Below are positions 1 to 10,064 of a DNA stretch of 64,000 nucleotides, in pieces (positions within the stretch are counted from its first letter, which is position 1; every line of letters starts with the position of its first letter). The notes under the pieces are model-generated. The model did no database searches and was not told the DNA's origin. It saw nothing but the letters and a program-made list of their open reading frames with translations. The DNA is taken from positions 34,773,711-34,837,710 of the forward strand of contig NC_134507.1 in assembly GCF_027942865.1 (NCBI RefSeq), given 5' to 3'. A program made the position numbers and the translations under genes. The stretch comes from Odontesthes bonariensis. Lineage: Eukaryota > Chordata > Actinopteri > Atheriniformes > Atherinopsidae.

Positions 1-90
1 AACCAGACATTTGTTCAGAAAACAGCGTCACAGCTTTGGACTCAGGAAGTGTTTCAGATGTCAGCTGTCACTCAGACAAGCTTTCATAGG

Positions 91-163
91 GCCTGGATAG
101 CTCAGCTGGTAGAGCATCAGACTTTTAATCTGAGGGTGCAGGGTTTAAGTCCCTGTTCAGGTG
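91..163 (+). tRNA. tRNA-Lys (anticodon TTT)
   Basis: This 73-nt sequence folds as a complete tRNA cloverleaf. The acceptor strands GCCTGGA and TTCAGGT pair with two G-T wobbles. The D-arm is TAGCTCAGCTGGTAGAGCA, the anticodon stem-loop is CAGACTTTTAATCTG with anticodon TTT, and the T-arm is close to consensus. The loop reads GTTTAAGTC, so the usual B-box cytosine (GGTTCAAGTC) is a T. Together with the end-pair wobble this may weaken transcription, so a decaying copy is possible. No clear T-run terminator follows directly. Confidence 0.85.
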
Positions 164-538
164 TAGAAATGTAATCTCCCACTTAACATGTACTTCCCTC
201 TATGCCTGTACTCTGTTTCCACACTGTCACCTCTGACAGAGCCTGGCTGATGCTTTTCCTTCTATGTAGCTTATTGTTAGCTTTGCTGTTAGCTGCATTA
301 TATCCTCATTTGTAAGTTATAGAAATATATAAATAATATATATAATATATAAGTTATCTAAAATATATTGTTGCTCAGTTTTCCTCTGAGCCACAGAGAT
401 GGTCAGCTCTCATTGTGGCCAATAACTGCAGCTTCTAAAGTGGATTTCATAGCACTGCTGCATCTCTGACAGTTATCACGTCATTTGGGTGGAAAAACAT
501 ACATCACAACCCTCTGAATTTGCTTTCAGTCCCACTTG
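164..538. other. Non-coding flank, nothing recognised
   Basis: I see no gene or recognisable repeat here. The stretch around 318-368 is AT-rich with TATA-like runs. It ends at the AAC trinucleotide where DIRS copy 1 begins. Confidence 0.5.
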
Positions 539-540
539 AA

Positions 541-727
541 CGAAAGTTACGTATGTAACTACGGTTCTATGAATCCTGGATGACCGCCAGAGGCGGTGCT
601 TTCAAGCACTGGATGATACATCTTGCGCATGCGCAGGTCGAGTGTTAATACCAACAACGTCACTCGTGACCCCCTGCTGACCCCGGAGAGCCTATATACT
701 TCCGGCAACATCAGCAGGTCAGTCCTT
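541..727 (-). repeat. DIRS copy 1 inverted terminal repeat (recombinase end)
   Basis: Bases from about 577 to 727 reappear as reverse complement at about 28470-28605, the opposite end of the element. The outermost 36 bases differ between the two ends, which is usual in DIRS elements. The repeat holds CCTATATACTTCCGG, a possible TATA-type promoter box, near 690. Confidence 0.8.
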
Positions 728-772
728 ACAGAATCTTCTCGCGAGTATACGAGGATTCTGAGTGACAGAACG

Positions 773-877
773 CTCTGGCGGTCATCCAGGATTCATAGAA
801 CCGTAGTTACATTCGTAACTTTCGTTCTATTTCATCCTTACTGACCGCCAGAGGCGGTGCTTTCAAGCACTGGATGA
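773..877 (-). repeat. DIRS copy 1 internal complementary region
   Basis: Bases 773-824 are the reverse complement of the outer end 541-592 with a single mismatch. Bases 822-876 match the reverse complement of the opposite outer end (28568-28622). The two outer ends are therefore joined head to head here through CTTTCGTTCTATT, with GTT at the junction. In DIRS elements this region is thought to template the circular intermediate used for integration. It also forms a long hairpin with the adjacent end. Confidence 0.8.
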
Positions 878-918
878 CTAATACCAGAAGAGTCACGAGG
901 AATCCGCACTTACTCACT

Positions 919-3768
919 TTATTGAGAGGAAGCAGCAGAGTCGGGCAGCAGGACCACAGCCAACGGGTTGGGAGTGGCAACATTCACCCGATAGAACCTG
1001 GAGAAGGTACTCGGTGACGCCCATGACGCTGCCTCACAGATGTCTTCCAGGGGAACGCCCCGTAGGGCTGCCCATGAGGTCGAGACAGCTCTGGTGGAGT
1101 GGCAGCTCACCCCAGCTGGCTGGGGGCGCCCACTTCCCTCATATGCCTGGGTGATGGCGTCCACCACCCAGTGAGACAGTCGCTGTTTAGAGAGCGCACA
1201 GCCTCTCCGAGGGCCACCATAGCAGAAGAAGAGCTGGTCCGACTGCCTGATACCGGCAGTCGCGGCCACGTAGGCTCTCAGAGCCCGCACAGGGCATAGT
1301 AGGCGTAACCTGTCCTCCCCCTCCGGGGGAACAAACTGTGCCAGGTGGATAGGTCTGTTAGATGAAGACAGCACCTTCGGGAGAAAAGCGGGGTTCGGCC
1401 ATAGGGAAACCCCTGAGCCATCCGAGTTCCACCTCATGCAGGAGTCGCTCACCGACAGAGCATGCAGCTCCCCGACGCGCTTCGCTGACGCGATAGCGAG
1501 TAGAAAGGCGGTCTTAGCGGAGACCCACCTCAGGCCTGCCTGAGCAAGGGGTTCAAAGGGAGGCGCGCACAGGGCGCCGAGCACCAGGTGCAGATCCCAT
1601 GGCGGGGTGCGCCGCACTCGTGGGGGGCGCAGCCGCCGCGCACCTTTCTGGAAAAGGGACACCAACCTGTGGCTTCCCACTGTGCCGTTATCCACTCGAG
1701 CATGCCGAGAGGAAATGGCCGCCACATACACCCTCAGGGTAGCGGGGGACCGGCCGTCATCCAGGAGTGACTGGAGGAACTCCAGAATCCTAGGGACAGG
1801 ACAGTGCACAGGGTCCTCACCCCTGTCCAAGCACCATGTAGTGAACAGCCGCCACCTCTGTTCATAAAGCGCCCGGGTAGAAGGCGCCCTCGCGTTTAGG
1901 ATGGTATGGCAAACCTCGCCAGAGCACTCAGTCAGCATCGGGTCGGGCCCTGCAGTGGCCAGACCCACAGCTGCAGGCGGGACGGGTCGGGATGCCAGAT
2001 CCGACCCTGCCACTGAGACAGGAGATCCCTCCTGTCGGGGAGGCGCCATGGGGAACCCCTGCAGAGCCTGTGCAGCAGTGGAAACCACGTCCTCCCTGGC
2101 CAAAGGGGGGCTACCAACAGCAGCCTGTGGCCCTGCTGGAGGACCCTCTGTAGCGTAGGGACTATCAGAGGGATCGGTGGGAAAGCATAGAGGAGAACCT
2201 CTGGCCAGTCGTGGGCCAGAGCATCCTGTCCCAGGGGACTGCTCTCCTCTGTCAGGGAGAACCAGAGGGGGCAATGGGTCGACTCTTCTGAGGCAAAGAG
2301 GTCCACTTTTGCTCTGCCGAAGGTGGCCCAGATATTGAGCACCACCTCCGGATGGAGCTGCCAATCCCCCGGCGGAGGCTTGCCACAGGAGAGCAAGTAC
2401 GCCGTCTGGTTGCGCCCCCCGGGCAAATACATTGCCTTTAGGCTGGCTAAGCGTGGTGCTGCCCACAGCAGGAGGTCCCGGGATGCCTGCAGTAGCAGTG
2501 CAGACCTGGTGCCACCTTGGTGGTTTATGTGGGAGACGGCCGAAACACTGTCCGACCGCACGAGTACATGTCGGCCCCTCAAGAAAGGGAGGAAAGCCTG
2601 CAACGCTCTGTGTACAGCCCGCAGCTCTAGTGCGTTGATGTGCTGTGAGCGGTCCCGCGCCGGCCACAGCCCCTGAGCCGTCCGGTTCTGCCACACGGCG
2701 CCCCACCCCGAGAGGGAGGCGTCCGTCGTGACTGCCTCGCGACGGGATGCAATGGAGCCCATGGGCATGCCCTGGAGGAGAAACGAACGCTTCCTCCACG
2801 GGGCCAGAGCAAGAAGGCAGCGGTGGGACACCGCAAGCCTCCTGTGCCGGTGTCTCCTGGCGTCCAGGTGAAAGCTGTGCAACCACCTCTGGAGGGGACG
2901 CAGCGACAGCAATCCTAAGGGGACCACAGCAGCCGCAGCTGTCAGTTTCCCCAGGACGCGTAAGAACTCCACGTGGTGGAACCGCCTGCCTTCCCGAAAC
3001 GGGAGGAGGTGGCGGAGGATGTCGTTCACCCACCGTGGCGACGGGCAGGCCATCATAGTGACCGCATCGAGGGTCACCCCAAGAAAAACTGTGCTCTGTG
3101 ATGGGACCAGGCCACTCTTTGTAAAATTCACCCAGAGGCCCAAATGGGCCACATGGGAAAGAAGACACGTCGTGTCGAGGGCCACCTGAGACTGGGACGG
3201 CGCACAGACGAGCCAGTCGTCCAGATACGGCAAGATCTTCATACCCCGCGACTGTAGGTGCGAGAGGGCTGCCGTCACACACCTGGTGAACACCCGTGGG
3301 GAGAGGGAGAGACCAAACGGGAGCACCCTGAACTGGAAATGACGCCCCTGAAAGGCGAATCGCAGAAACTGCCGATGGTGTGGCGCCACAGGAACGTGAA
3401 AGTAGGCATCCTCCAGGTCTATGGAGGTAAATCACTCCCCTCTGGAGACCGTACGCAGAACCTCTGCAGTGGTCAACATATGGAACCTCAAGACCTTCAG
3501 GAACCTGTTGAGGTTCCTGAGGTCGAGGATAGGTCGAAATCCGCCATCTTTCTTTGCTACCAGAAAGTAAGTCGAGTAGAACCCCCCGGGGTGCAACAGG
3601 GGGTCTAACGGTTCGATGGCACCCTTGCCCAGGAGGACGAACAGCCCCTGGGCGAGGGCTCGGGCTTTCGCCGGGTCGCGGATGACAGTCATCCTGACTC
3701 GGCCATGGGTCGGGGGCCGACGTCGGAACTGAAGTTTGTACCCGTGGGTCAAGGTGGAAAGAACCCAC
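919..3768 (-). CDS. DIRS copy 1 tyrosine recombinase frame
   Basis: The C-terminal third (about 919-1960) is a tyrosine recombinase. It has an N-terminal SAM-like region (APSTRALYEQRW), a catalytic arginine in SAKRVGEL, the H-x-x-R motif in CHSTRAV, and the catalytic tyrosine in FSRFYRV. The enzyme would integrate the circular DNA copy. The upstream part of this open frame overlaps the RT/RNase H region in another frame. Overlapping frames are normal in DIRS elements, so the true recombinase probably starts near 1960. The product is treated here as a fossil. Confidence 0.75.
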   Translation of the reverse strand: MGSFHLDPRVQTSVPTSAPDPWPSQDDCHPRPGESPSPRPGAVRPPGQGCHRTVRPPVAPRGVLLDLLSGSKERWRISTYPRPQEPQQVPEGLEVPYVDHCRGSAYGLQRGVIYLHRPGGCLLSRSCGATPSAVSAIRLSGASFPVQGAPVWSLPLPTGVHQVCDGSPLAPTVAGYEDLAVSGRLARLCAVPVSGGPRHDVSSFPCGPFGPLGEFYKEWPGPITEHSFSWGDPRCGHYDGLPVATVGERHPPPPPPVSGRQAVPPRGVLTRPGETDSCGCCGPLRIAVAASPPEVVAQLSPGRQETPAQEACGVPPLPSCSGPVEEAFVSPPGHAHGLHCIPSRGSHDGRLPLGVGRRVAEPDGSGAVAGAGPLTAHQRTRAAGCTQSVAGFPPFLEGPTCTRAVGQCFGRLPHKPPRWHQVCTATAGIPGPPAVGSTTLSQPKGNVFARGAQPDGVLALLWQASAGGLAAPSGGGAQYLGHLRQSKSGPLCLRRVDPLPPLVLPDRGEQSPGTGCSGPRLARGSPLCFPTDPSDSPYATEGPPAGPQAAVGSPPLAREDVVSTAAQALQGFPMAPPRQEGSPVSVAGSDLASRPVPPAAVGLATAGPDPMLTECSGEVCHTILNARAPSTRALYEQRWRLFTTWCLDRGEDPVHCPVPRILEFLQSLLDDGRSPATLRVYVAAISSRHARVDNGTVGSHRLVSLFQKGARRLRPPRVRRTPPWDLHLVLGALCAPPFEPLAQAGLRWVSAKTAFLLAIASAKRVGELHALSVSDSCMRWNSDGSGVSLWPNPAFLPKVLSSSNRPIHLAQFVPPEGEDRLRLLCPVRALRAYVAATAGIRQSDQLFFCYGGPRRGCALSKQRLSHWVVDAITQAYEGSGRPQPAGVSCHSTRAVSTSWAALRGVPLEDICEAASWASPSTFSRFYRVNVATPNPLAVVLLPDSAASSQ
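1932..3750 (-). pseudogene. DIRS copy 1 reverse transcriptase / RNase H region
   Basis: The region encodes a reverse transcriptase with fingers motif FLVAKKDGGFRPILDLRNLN, a palm segment VLPFGLSLSPRVF and the YLDDW active site. An RNase H domain follows (TTDASLSGWGAVW, NALELRAV). Downstream is VDLFASEESTHCPLWF and YAFPPIPL, the region often annotated in DIRS elements as a methyltransferase-like domain. The fossil carries about one or two breaks, while the same region in copy 2 is open throughout. Confidence 0.75.
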
Positions 3769-3921
3769 GGGTCCCTGGTGGAAGCAGCCCAGTAGCTGAG
3801 CTGCTGCTGGGAAAAAAGGCCGACGGTCGGCCCCGTGGCCTCAGCGTCGGGCCCCCCGACCTCTAGGGGCTCCAGGGGCACGACGGGCAGTATGTGAGAC
3901 CTGAGGTTGCCCAGGGGGCAG

Positions 3922-5382
3922 TCAGTCAGGCGCCCGAAAGGACTGTGCCTGCCGCTGAGCAGGCTGTGGGCGTGAGTACTGGGGCCGAGGGAGGCCCCTG
4001 GCCCGTGAGTGGGTGCCGCGCTGCGAGGCAGCTGGACGGCCCCTAGGGTCGCCAGGTGGCGGCGCGCTTCTGTGAAGCTCAGACAGCTGCTGTCGGGTCT
4101 TCCCAGCTTGGACCGTGCGCTCGAGGGCTTCCAGAGCCGCGGAGCCAAACAGCTCCCCCGGTTCCACCGGAACACTGCGGAGGGTTCTTCTGCAGGCCTC
4201 CGAGAGAGGGGACTGCGCCAACCAAACCTGGCGGCGAGCCTGAACGAGAGTTGCCATTACCCGTCCCAACTCCCTAGACATCAGTGCAAAGGCCTGTAGA
4301 GAGGCGTCAGTAACACTGTGGACAGAAGTGTCCAGTTCGGTCTCCTGCAGGGATGATGACAGGGCGAGCAGCAGGTGGGACATGGAATTACCCATCCGAG
4401 CCATGCGTGCTGCCGCCTCATAGGCCTTCGACAGCAAGTCATCCGTAACCCGGCACTGGGGGCGAGGACACCTCGCCTCCCGTCTCAGAGACTCATCGGG
4501 TGACACGATCAGGGCGGCTATAGTGGGCTCAACCGCTGGCATGCGGTCCAGGCCGAACTTGGATGCGTCCTGCATGGCTGCCAGGGTCCGAGCATCAGCT
4601 GTCGGACGGGCAGGGGCCCTAGGGTCCCTCCAGAACGTCTGTAATTCCCTCAGATACTCCTCTGATGGAGGTACAGTTAGTTCAGCGGGGGTTGAGGAGC
4701 GCCTGAAAAAGGCACTGGCCGAAGCTGGCTGAGCCTGCGGCACGTCCAGCTGCAGCCTGGCTAGAGCCGTCCGGATGGCGGCTCCCACAGAGCCTTCCTC
4801 CCTGCCACCCGCCGAGCTACGGGCTGAAGACAGGGAGCCCGCTGCAGAGGGACGGGAGGCTTCGTCTCCCAGGAGCACGTCCGAAGCGTAGTCCTGAAAC
4901 ATAGTAGCTGAAGCTGCTATGGAAAATGCATCCTCCTCCGGACCGAAGGAGGCCGTTGGAGGAACAAGGGCACCCGGCTGGGTTGCTCCAGCCCCAGGCT
5001 GGAGAGCCAGGAGGAGGGACTTCATGCTGTCAAGCTCCGCTGTCAGCTGATCCACTCTAGAGGTAAGCCCGGACCCCTTGGCCCTCTTCCCGGAGGTGGG
5101 GCCTGCAGTCTCAGCAGGCCGACGCCGTGGTCGGCTAGACCGAGACGGGGCCAGCCGCTGGTCAGGGGTCAATTGGGGAGACAAGGGAGGGCCCAACAGG
5201 CGCTCTACCTCGGCCAGCCTTGCAGCCCTGACAGCATGAGGCAGGATGCCACAATTCATGCAGGACTCGTCTGAGAGACCCTGCCTCAGATGTCCGAGGC
5301 CAAGGCACGGAGGACACAGATCATGGCCATCCTCAAGTTGTAGAGGAGCCATACAGGCCGAGCAGGAGTGGTTGTGATCCAT
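3922..5382 (-). CDS. DIRS copy 1 Gag-like protein
   Basis: This long open frame precedes the RT region. The likely start is at MDHNHSCSACMAPL near 5382. An upstream methionine at 5448 lies in a TA microsatellite and encodes only a Tyr-Ile run. The N-terminus holds paired cysteines (CSAC, CPPC, CMNC), suggesting a zinc-binding segment. The middle is rich in Pro, Arg and Ser with a short coiled-coil-like stretch (LTAELDSMKSLLLAL). The C-terminus is basic and Arg/Pro/Gln-rich. This matches the Gag position of DIRS elements, where the product would package RNA. Confidence 0.6.
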   Translation of the reverse strand: MDHNHSCSACMAPLQLEDGHDLCPPCLGLGHLRQGLSDESCMNCGILPHAVRAARLAEVERLLGPPLSPQLTPDQRLAPSRSSRPRRRPAETAGPTSGKRAKGSGLTSRVDQLTAELDSMKSLLLALQPGAGATQPGALVPPTASFGPEEDAFSIAASATMFQDYASDVLLGDEASRPSAAGSLSSARSSAGGREEGSVGAAIRTALARLQLDVPQAQPASASAFFRRSSTPAELTVPPSEEYLRELQTFWRDPRAPARPTADARTLAAMQDASKFGLDRMPAVEPTIAALIVSPDESLRREARCPRPQCRVTDDLLSKAYEAAARMARMGNSMSHLLLALSSSLQETELDTSVHSVTDASLQAFALMSRELGRVMATLVQARRQVWLAQSPLSEACRRTLRSVPVEPGELFGSAALEALERTVQAGKTRQQLSELHRSAPPPGDPRGRPAASQRGTHSRARGLPRPQYSRPQPAQRQAQSFRAPD

Positions 5383-5400
5383 GTCGGGACCACCTCTAGC

Positions 5401-5403
<3 letters not shown>

Positions 5404-5446
<43 letters not shown>
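5404..5446. repeat. (TA)n microsatellite
   Basis: An uninterrupted run of about 20 TA dinucleotides lies just upstream of the Gag-like start in DIRS copy 1. Confidence 0.95.
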
Positions 5447-5450
<4 letters not shown>

Positions 5451-5540
5451 TATATTGCCGATAGTACGTAAGTACTAATTCTTATTTATATATTTCTTCT
5501 TCCTTTTTTTTTTTTTTTTTCAGAAGAAAATTCTTTACTT

Positions 5541-5935
5541 ATAGCGGAATGCTGGGAGCGGGAGCCGCAAACGGTGCCTTCACCGACAATCAACTATAGG
5601 CCACCTGTTCTGGGAGCGGGGGGCGCACACGCCGCCTTACACCAGGAGAGGGGCTATTGCTGTATTTATACACCGTCTATAGGTGGATGCCGGGAGCGGG
5701 AGCCGCAAACGGTGCCTTCGCCGACAACCACTATAGGCCGCCTGTGCTGGGAGCGGGGGGCGCACACGCCGCCTTACACCAGGAGAGGGGCTAGTGCAAG
5801 TTCTATTAGCTATAGCTGGATGCCGGGAGCGGGAGCCGCACACGGTGCCTTCACCTGACAACCACTATAGGCCACCTGTTCTGGGAGCGGGGGGCGCACA
5901 CGCCGCCGTGCACCAGGAGAGGGGCAGAACAATAG
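5541..5935. repeat. Tandem repeat in DIRS 5' leader, period about 130-140 bp
   Basis: About three imperfect copies share GGGAGCGGGAGCCGCA, CTATAGG and GGGGGGCGCACACGCCGCC. The repeat lies between the 5' end and the Gag-like gene on the minus strand. Such leader repeats can carry promoter or RNA-binding function, but nothing here shows that directly. Confidence 0.75.
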
Positions 5936-6293
5936 CAGCAACAAAATCAAAGAACCGGCACAACCGAGTTGGCCGCTTAACATAAGTAGGTTACAGATGC
6001 GGGGGGGGCTAGCAATGTAGCTTCACCGACAATGCAACTATAAACAGACTGTTACTCACGTGCAGCGCACAGCACCGGGAGAAGGAGCGCATGCTACCTA
6101 GACCGGCGCTTGTAACAGCTGGTCAGTAAACTTCATCAGCCGAGGGAAAAAAAGGTTACATACCTCTCGGCAGTTCGCCGCGGTCTCTGAAGGGCGAGCA
6201 GCTCGCAGCCTCGACGGGACGTCGCGAGACCACCAGCAGCGAACGATGAAGTAGAATTGGTTTTAGAATTCGTCTCATATGCAGACGCAGTAC

Positions 6294-6927
6294 ACACACT
6301 TAAAGTAACACCCTTTCGTCAAACTTAATTAGTTAATTGGATGTGACAGGTGAACTCTAGTTGACCCCTGGTCACGAGGTGAACTCTAGTGACCCCTGGT
6401 CATGAGGTGTGGGGGGAGGGGCTATAGGGGGGAGGGGGAGGAGGGGGTTAGGGGAGTGGTGTTAGGGGAGGAGTTATGGGAAGGCGTTTAGGTGGGGAGT
6501 GGTTAAGGGATGGATCTAAATATTTATTGAGTGTAAAATGAAAGATTGTTTAATGACAAAATAGGGAAAGTTTAAGTTTTAGGAGCAAAGCTGACAACAT
6601 TTTGAAGTATCGTCGGGACTAGGAATGACGAAAAAATAGCTGTTTGGCGGCTTTGCAGATCCCTGTATGGGTGAAAATAGTATAAAGTAATTAGGTAAGT
6701 CTAAATATTTATTGAGTGTATAAATGAAAGAGTGTTTAATGACGGAATAGGGAAAGTTTAAGTTTTAGGAGCAAAGCTGACAACAATTTGAAGTATCCTC
6801 GGGACTAGAAATGACGAAAAAATAGCTGTTTGGCAGCTTTGCAGATCCCTGTAGGGGAAAAATAGGATAAAGGTCATGTATAGCCCGTGACTTTGAGGAC
6901 CAATGAGATGATAGAAGGGTGGAGGGG
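6294..6927. repeat. Polinton left terminal inverted repeat
   Basis: It matches the reverse complement of about 27803-28435 with very few differences. It includes a G-rich block at 6410-6500 and an internal direct duplication. Confidence 0.9.
6513..6872. repeat. Direct duplication inside the Polinton terminal repeat
   Basis: Two copies of a roughly 185-bp block start at CTAAATATTTATTGAGTGT (6514 and 6701). Each contains AGGAGCAAAGCTGACAAC and ends near GCAGATCCCTGTA. The same pair is present in the right terminal repeat, so it is part of the element's design rather than a late change. Confidence 0.85.
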
Positions 6928-6934
6928 TTTAAGA

Positions 6935-7215
6935 TCAATAGTTGATTGATAACGTCGCCGATCCTCACCCCTTTAGGGCTAATAAAATAAAAGTTGGTTG
7001 TTTTCAGAATAGAAAGAAAAAAAAAAAAAAAATGACCCTAGGTTAATAAGGATATCCTGTGAGTATGACAAGGGTGAGGGTTAAGTACCACTCTCTGCTA
7101 ATCAACTTGGGTTTAAGAAAAATAGTTAATTGATAACGTCGCCGATCCTCACCCCTTTAGGGCTAATAAAATAAAAGTTGGTTGTTTTCAGAATAGAAAG
7201 AAAAAAAAAAAAAAT
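6935..7215. repeat. Subterminal direct repeat, about 85 bp, two copies
   Basis: The block starting GATAACGTCGCCGATCC and ending in an A-run after CAGAATAGAAAG occurs at about 6948-7032 and 7132-7214. It lies just inside the left terminal repeat and is not mirrored at the right end. Confidence 0.8.
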
Positions 7216-7404
7216 GCACCACTCTCCTCTAATCAACAAACTGGGGATCGATTCATACAGGAAGGCTGTGAACAGGGTCATGAGAATGCTCCATTGTTTT
7301 ATCACATGGCCATCAAGTATGAATCATGTGTAGTTAATTTTAGGAGGGGGGAGAAAGAAACAATCTATGTTAATGGCATGCGCGTGTCCATCTATGCGTT
7401 GACC

Positions 7405-7827
7405 CTCATACTTTGCTACTTTGATTCTAAAAGATTTATTTCTCTTCAGTGGAAAGAACATTTTCAGGAACCATGTTACTCATCCTTGTAACTTACTAAA
7501 CATCTAATTAGCTATGTTCAATATGATATGCTGTATCCATTGCAACTCGTACTATGCTACTGTGCTTCTAAAAGATTTATTTCTCTTCAGTGGAAAGAAC
7601 ATTTTCAAGAATTTTCTGTCTCATCCTTGTAACTTACTAAACATCTAATTAGCTATATTCAATATGATCTGATGTATCCATTACAACTCGTACTATGTTA
7701 CTGTGCTTCTAAAAGATTTATTTCTCTTCAGTGGAAAGAACATTTTCAGGAACCATGTTACTCATCCTTGTAACTTACTAAACATCTAATTAGCTATATT
7801 CAATATGATCTGCTGTATCGAATGCAA
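7405..7827. repeat. 141-bp tandem repeat, three copies
   Basis: CTAAAAGATTTATTTCTC recurs at 7427, 7568 and 7709, giving a 141-bp period. Each unit also contains TCATCCTTGTAACTTACT. The stretch has no convincing reading frame and separates the left terminal repeat from the first Polinton gene. Confidence 0.85.
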
Positions 7828-8219
7828 TTTGTTATTAATAAGGGTAATCACATAGGAGTCTGCATACCTATTAACTAACCCGGAGTGGATAAAAGTTTTT
7901 AAAAAATAAAATCCTCTTCTGATAACATTGAGGGTAGACAAAGCATACGCTTCATATAGTGAGGCTATGAACGGGGTCACAACTCTGGAGAATGCTCCAT
8001 TTGTTCACTCCACAAGAGGCCTCAATGAAGACTCTGTGCTAAGGTGTAGCCTGCATCATCTCTATTAAAACGGAACCGCCAGGGGCTGTAGTCAATATTG
8101 AGTTATAATAAGAACTGTCAATGTTTCAGGTTATAATGAAGTAGATTTATAGATCATAACTAACTAGAGGGGAGTGTAAGGCTTTATAAAAAAAAAAAAA
8201 AAAAAAGAAAGCTGCTTCA

Positions 8220-9232
8220 CTTAGTACGAGGATCACCCGAGAGAGAAGGCTTGAACCATGGACTCTGGTACGCTGAACCTTCATTTAAATCATACACGTT
8301 GAAAATAGAGTAGGGTGAGAAAATACGTTGTTTTTTCTAGGAAATGTGACAAGAGCTCAAATCCACAAACCTCCGACCAGCGAATATGATGACATATTCG
8401 ATTTGATCAGCAGTAAGTACCCAATTTTTATAGATTAATCTTTTATGAATATATATGTATGTATATTTTTACTCAGTCATATTTCTAACTCGCCTTTTAG
8501 AACCGACAGCTGACGAGTTAGAAGATTTCTTTTTAACGCAATCGGATTACGGTAAGCTTGTTTAAAATTTTAATAACCTTTAACTTATGAAATAATTCAT
8601 TGAACCATCAACTGTCATGGTTTCTTACAGACTTGATAACAGCCACCGAACAGCGGTCAACCGTGCGAAATGGATCCGTGTTCACTGGAAACCTGAATTC
8701 TATTGAACCGTACAATGACAGTCAGCATTCCTTGAAGGCCCGGAGACGTTTAACTACCGTTCTTAATATCAAGTCTCCAGAGGCTCCTACGGTACCCTTC
8801 ATCCAGCATGATGAAACGAATTTGGTAGAGTTACATACGCCATCATGCATTAATTTTCCCCCACGAAGTGAGTTGCGGGCTGGGTCGCCAAGTTTTGACT
8901 TTTCACCTCGGTCGAGCCAGCAAGCTGTCACAACCCCCCCCGTACCAACGCTCATTTGGCTCAGATTTTCAAGCTGTGCACCCCAACGAGAAACCCGGTT
9001 CCAGTGGAGGGCACAGAGATTATCGACCTCTGCATCGAGGAGGAAAACCCGGTTCCAGTGGAGGTCACAGAGATTATCGACCTCTGCAACGAGGAGGAAA
9101 ACCCGGTTCCAGTGGAGGACACAGAGATTTTCAACCTCTGCAGCGAGGCTGAAAATTCTGCTCCTGCGGAGGGCTCAGAGGAGGGGGAGGAAGCTCAGGA
9201 AATCCAGCCCTCTGTGCCGGGTAAGTTGAACA

Positions 9233-9279
<47 letters not shown>

Positions 9280-9378
9280 TGTGTGTGTATGTGTGTGTGT
9301 GCGTGTGTGCGTATGTGCGTGTGTGTATGAGTATGTGCGTACTGCATCAGTATGATCATCATACTACGATGCCAATAC

Positions 9379-9417
<39 letters not shown>

Positions 9418-9995
9418 ATGAGGTTAAAAAAAAGCAGGCTGTCAGACGAGAGGCACTCATATATGAACTGTGTGCTCTGATCATCTATGAGTATTAACCG
9501 GTAATGTCTATATATATTCCAAATGACATACATTTAAACATATATATATATATATATATTAATTATTATTAAGAATAAATAAATACATTTCTGTTATTAA
9601 ACAATGTGTCATTCTATTTCACAGAATTTGAAGCTGTAGCTCCTGTCAAGTCTGTGTTGATAAATCAGCGTCGCTACAGAGTACGCTCAAGAGCTGCAGT
9701 TATTAATGACCTAATGGGAGGTATAAATTCTCTCTTTGTTTTTTTACTTACAACCTAATATACGGAACCTGTTACATTTTAAAAAAAAAAAAACTGTTTA
9801 TCTGTCATTCTGTCACAGAAATGGGGCTATGCTTGGACCGTATAAGGCCTAAAATCCAAGGTTCAAGGGAGAGAAGAAGAAAACAAGACGCTGCAATATA
9901 TCGGGAGAAAGCAAGAATGCACATGTTCCTTGGAACAAGCCGGGTACTGCTACAGAAAATTAATCGTGACATGAAGGTTATTTCTAAACGTTAAC
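8220..9995 (+). CDS. Polinton left-end multi-block gene, function unknown
   Basis: Several coding blocks lie in a row with intron-like GT/AG borders, roughly 8340-8411, 8502-8552, 8631-9221, 9625-9720 and 9820-9995. The early blocks encode acidic motifs such as EYDDIFDLI and ELEDFFLTQSDY. The long block ends in three 57-bp repeats whose unit reads NPVPVE-TEIIDLC-EEE, resembling SUMO-interaction motifs (hydrophobic core followed by acids). The last block is short and basic (RERRRKQDAAIYREKARMH). I do not recognise the protein. It sits directly upstream of the polymerase gene. Exact boundaries and a continuous frame are not established. Confidence 0.4.
9235..9342. repeat. (GT)n microsatellite, with a nearby (GA)n run
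   Basis: A TG-rich run occupies 9235-9342 and a GA run lies at about 9385-9413. Both fall in an intron-like spacer of the left-end Polinton gene. Confidence 0.95.
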
Positions 9996-10064
9996 AAACT
10001 GTTTTTATTTTTTATTTTCCTGTTTCTCACTGTTACCCCAGACCATTCTTAATTCTGTGTAAAC

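Noticed and set aside
623-844. Short plus-strand frame repeated at 60423-60644
   Set aside because: It lies in the DIRS terminal repeat and internal complementary region on the strand opposite to the element's genes; duplication explains its recurrence.
5383-5448. N-terminal Tyr-Ile extension of the DIRS Gag-like protein
   Set aside because: It is only the TA microsatellite read as codons; the start at 5382 is more credible.
8957-9160. LxCxE retinoblastoma-binding motif in the Polinton left gene
   Set aside because: The repeated motif is DLCxEE, with no residue between Leu and Cys, so it does not fit LxCxE.
9195-9533. Open frames rich in Cys-Val or His-Thr
   Set aside because: They are translations of GT/CA and GA microsatellites.
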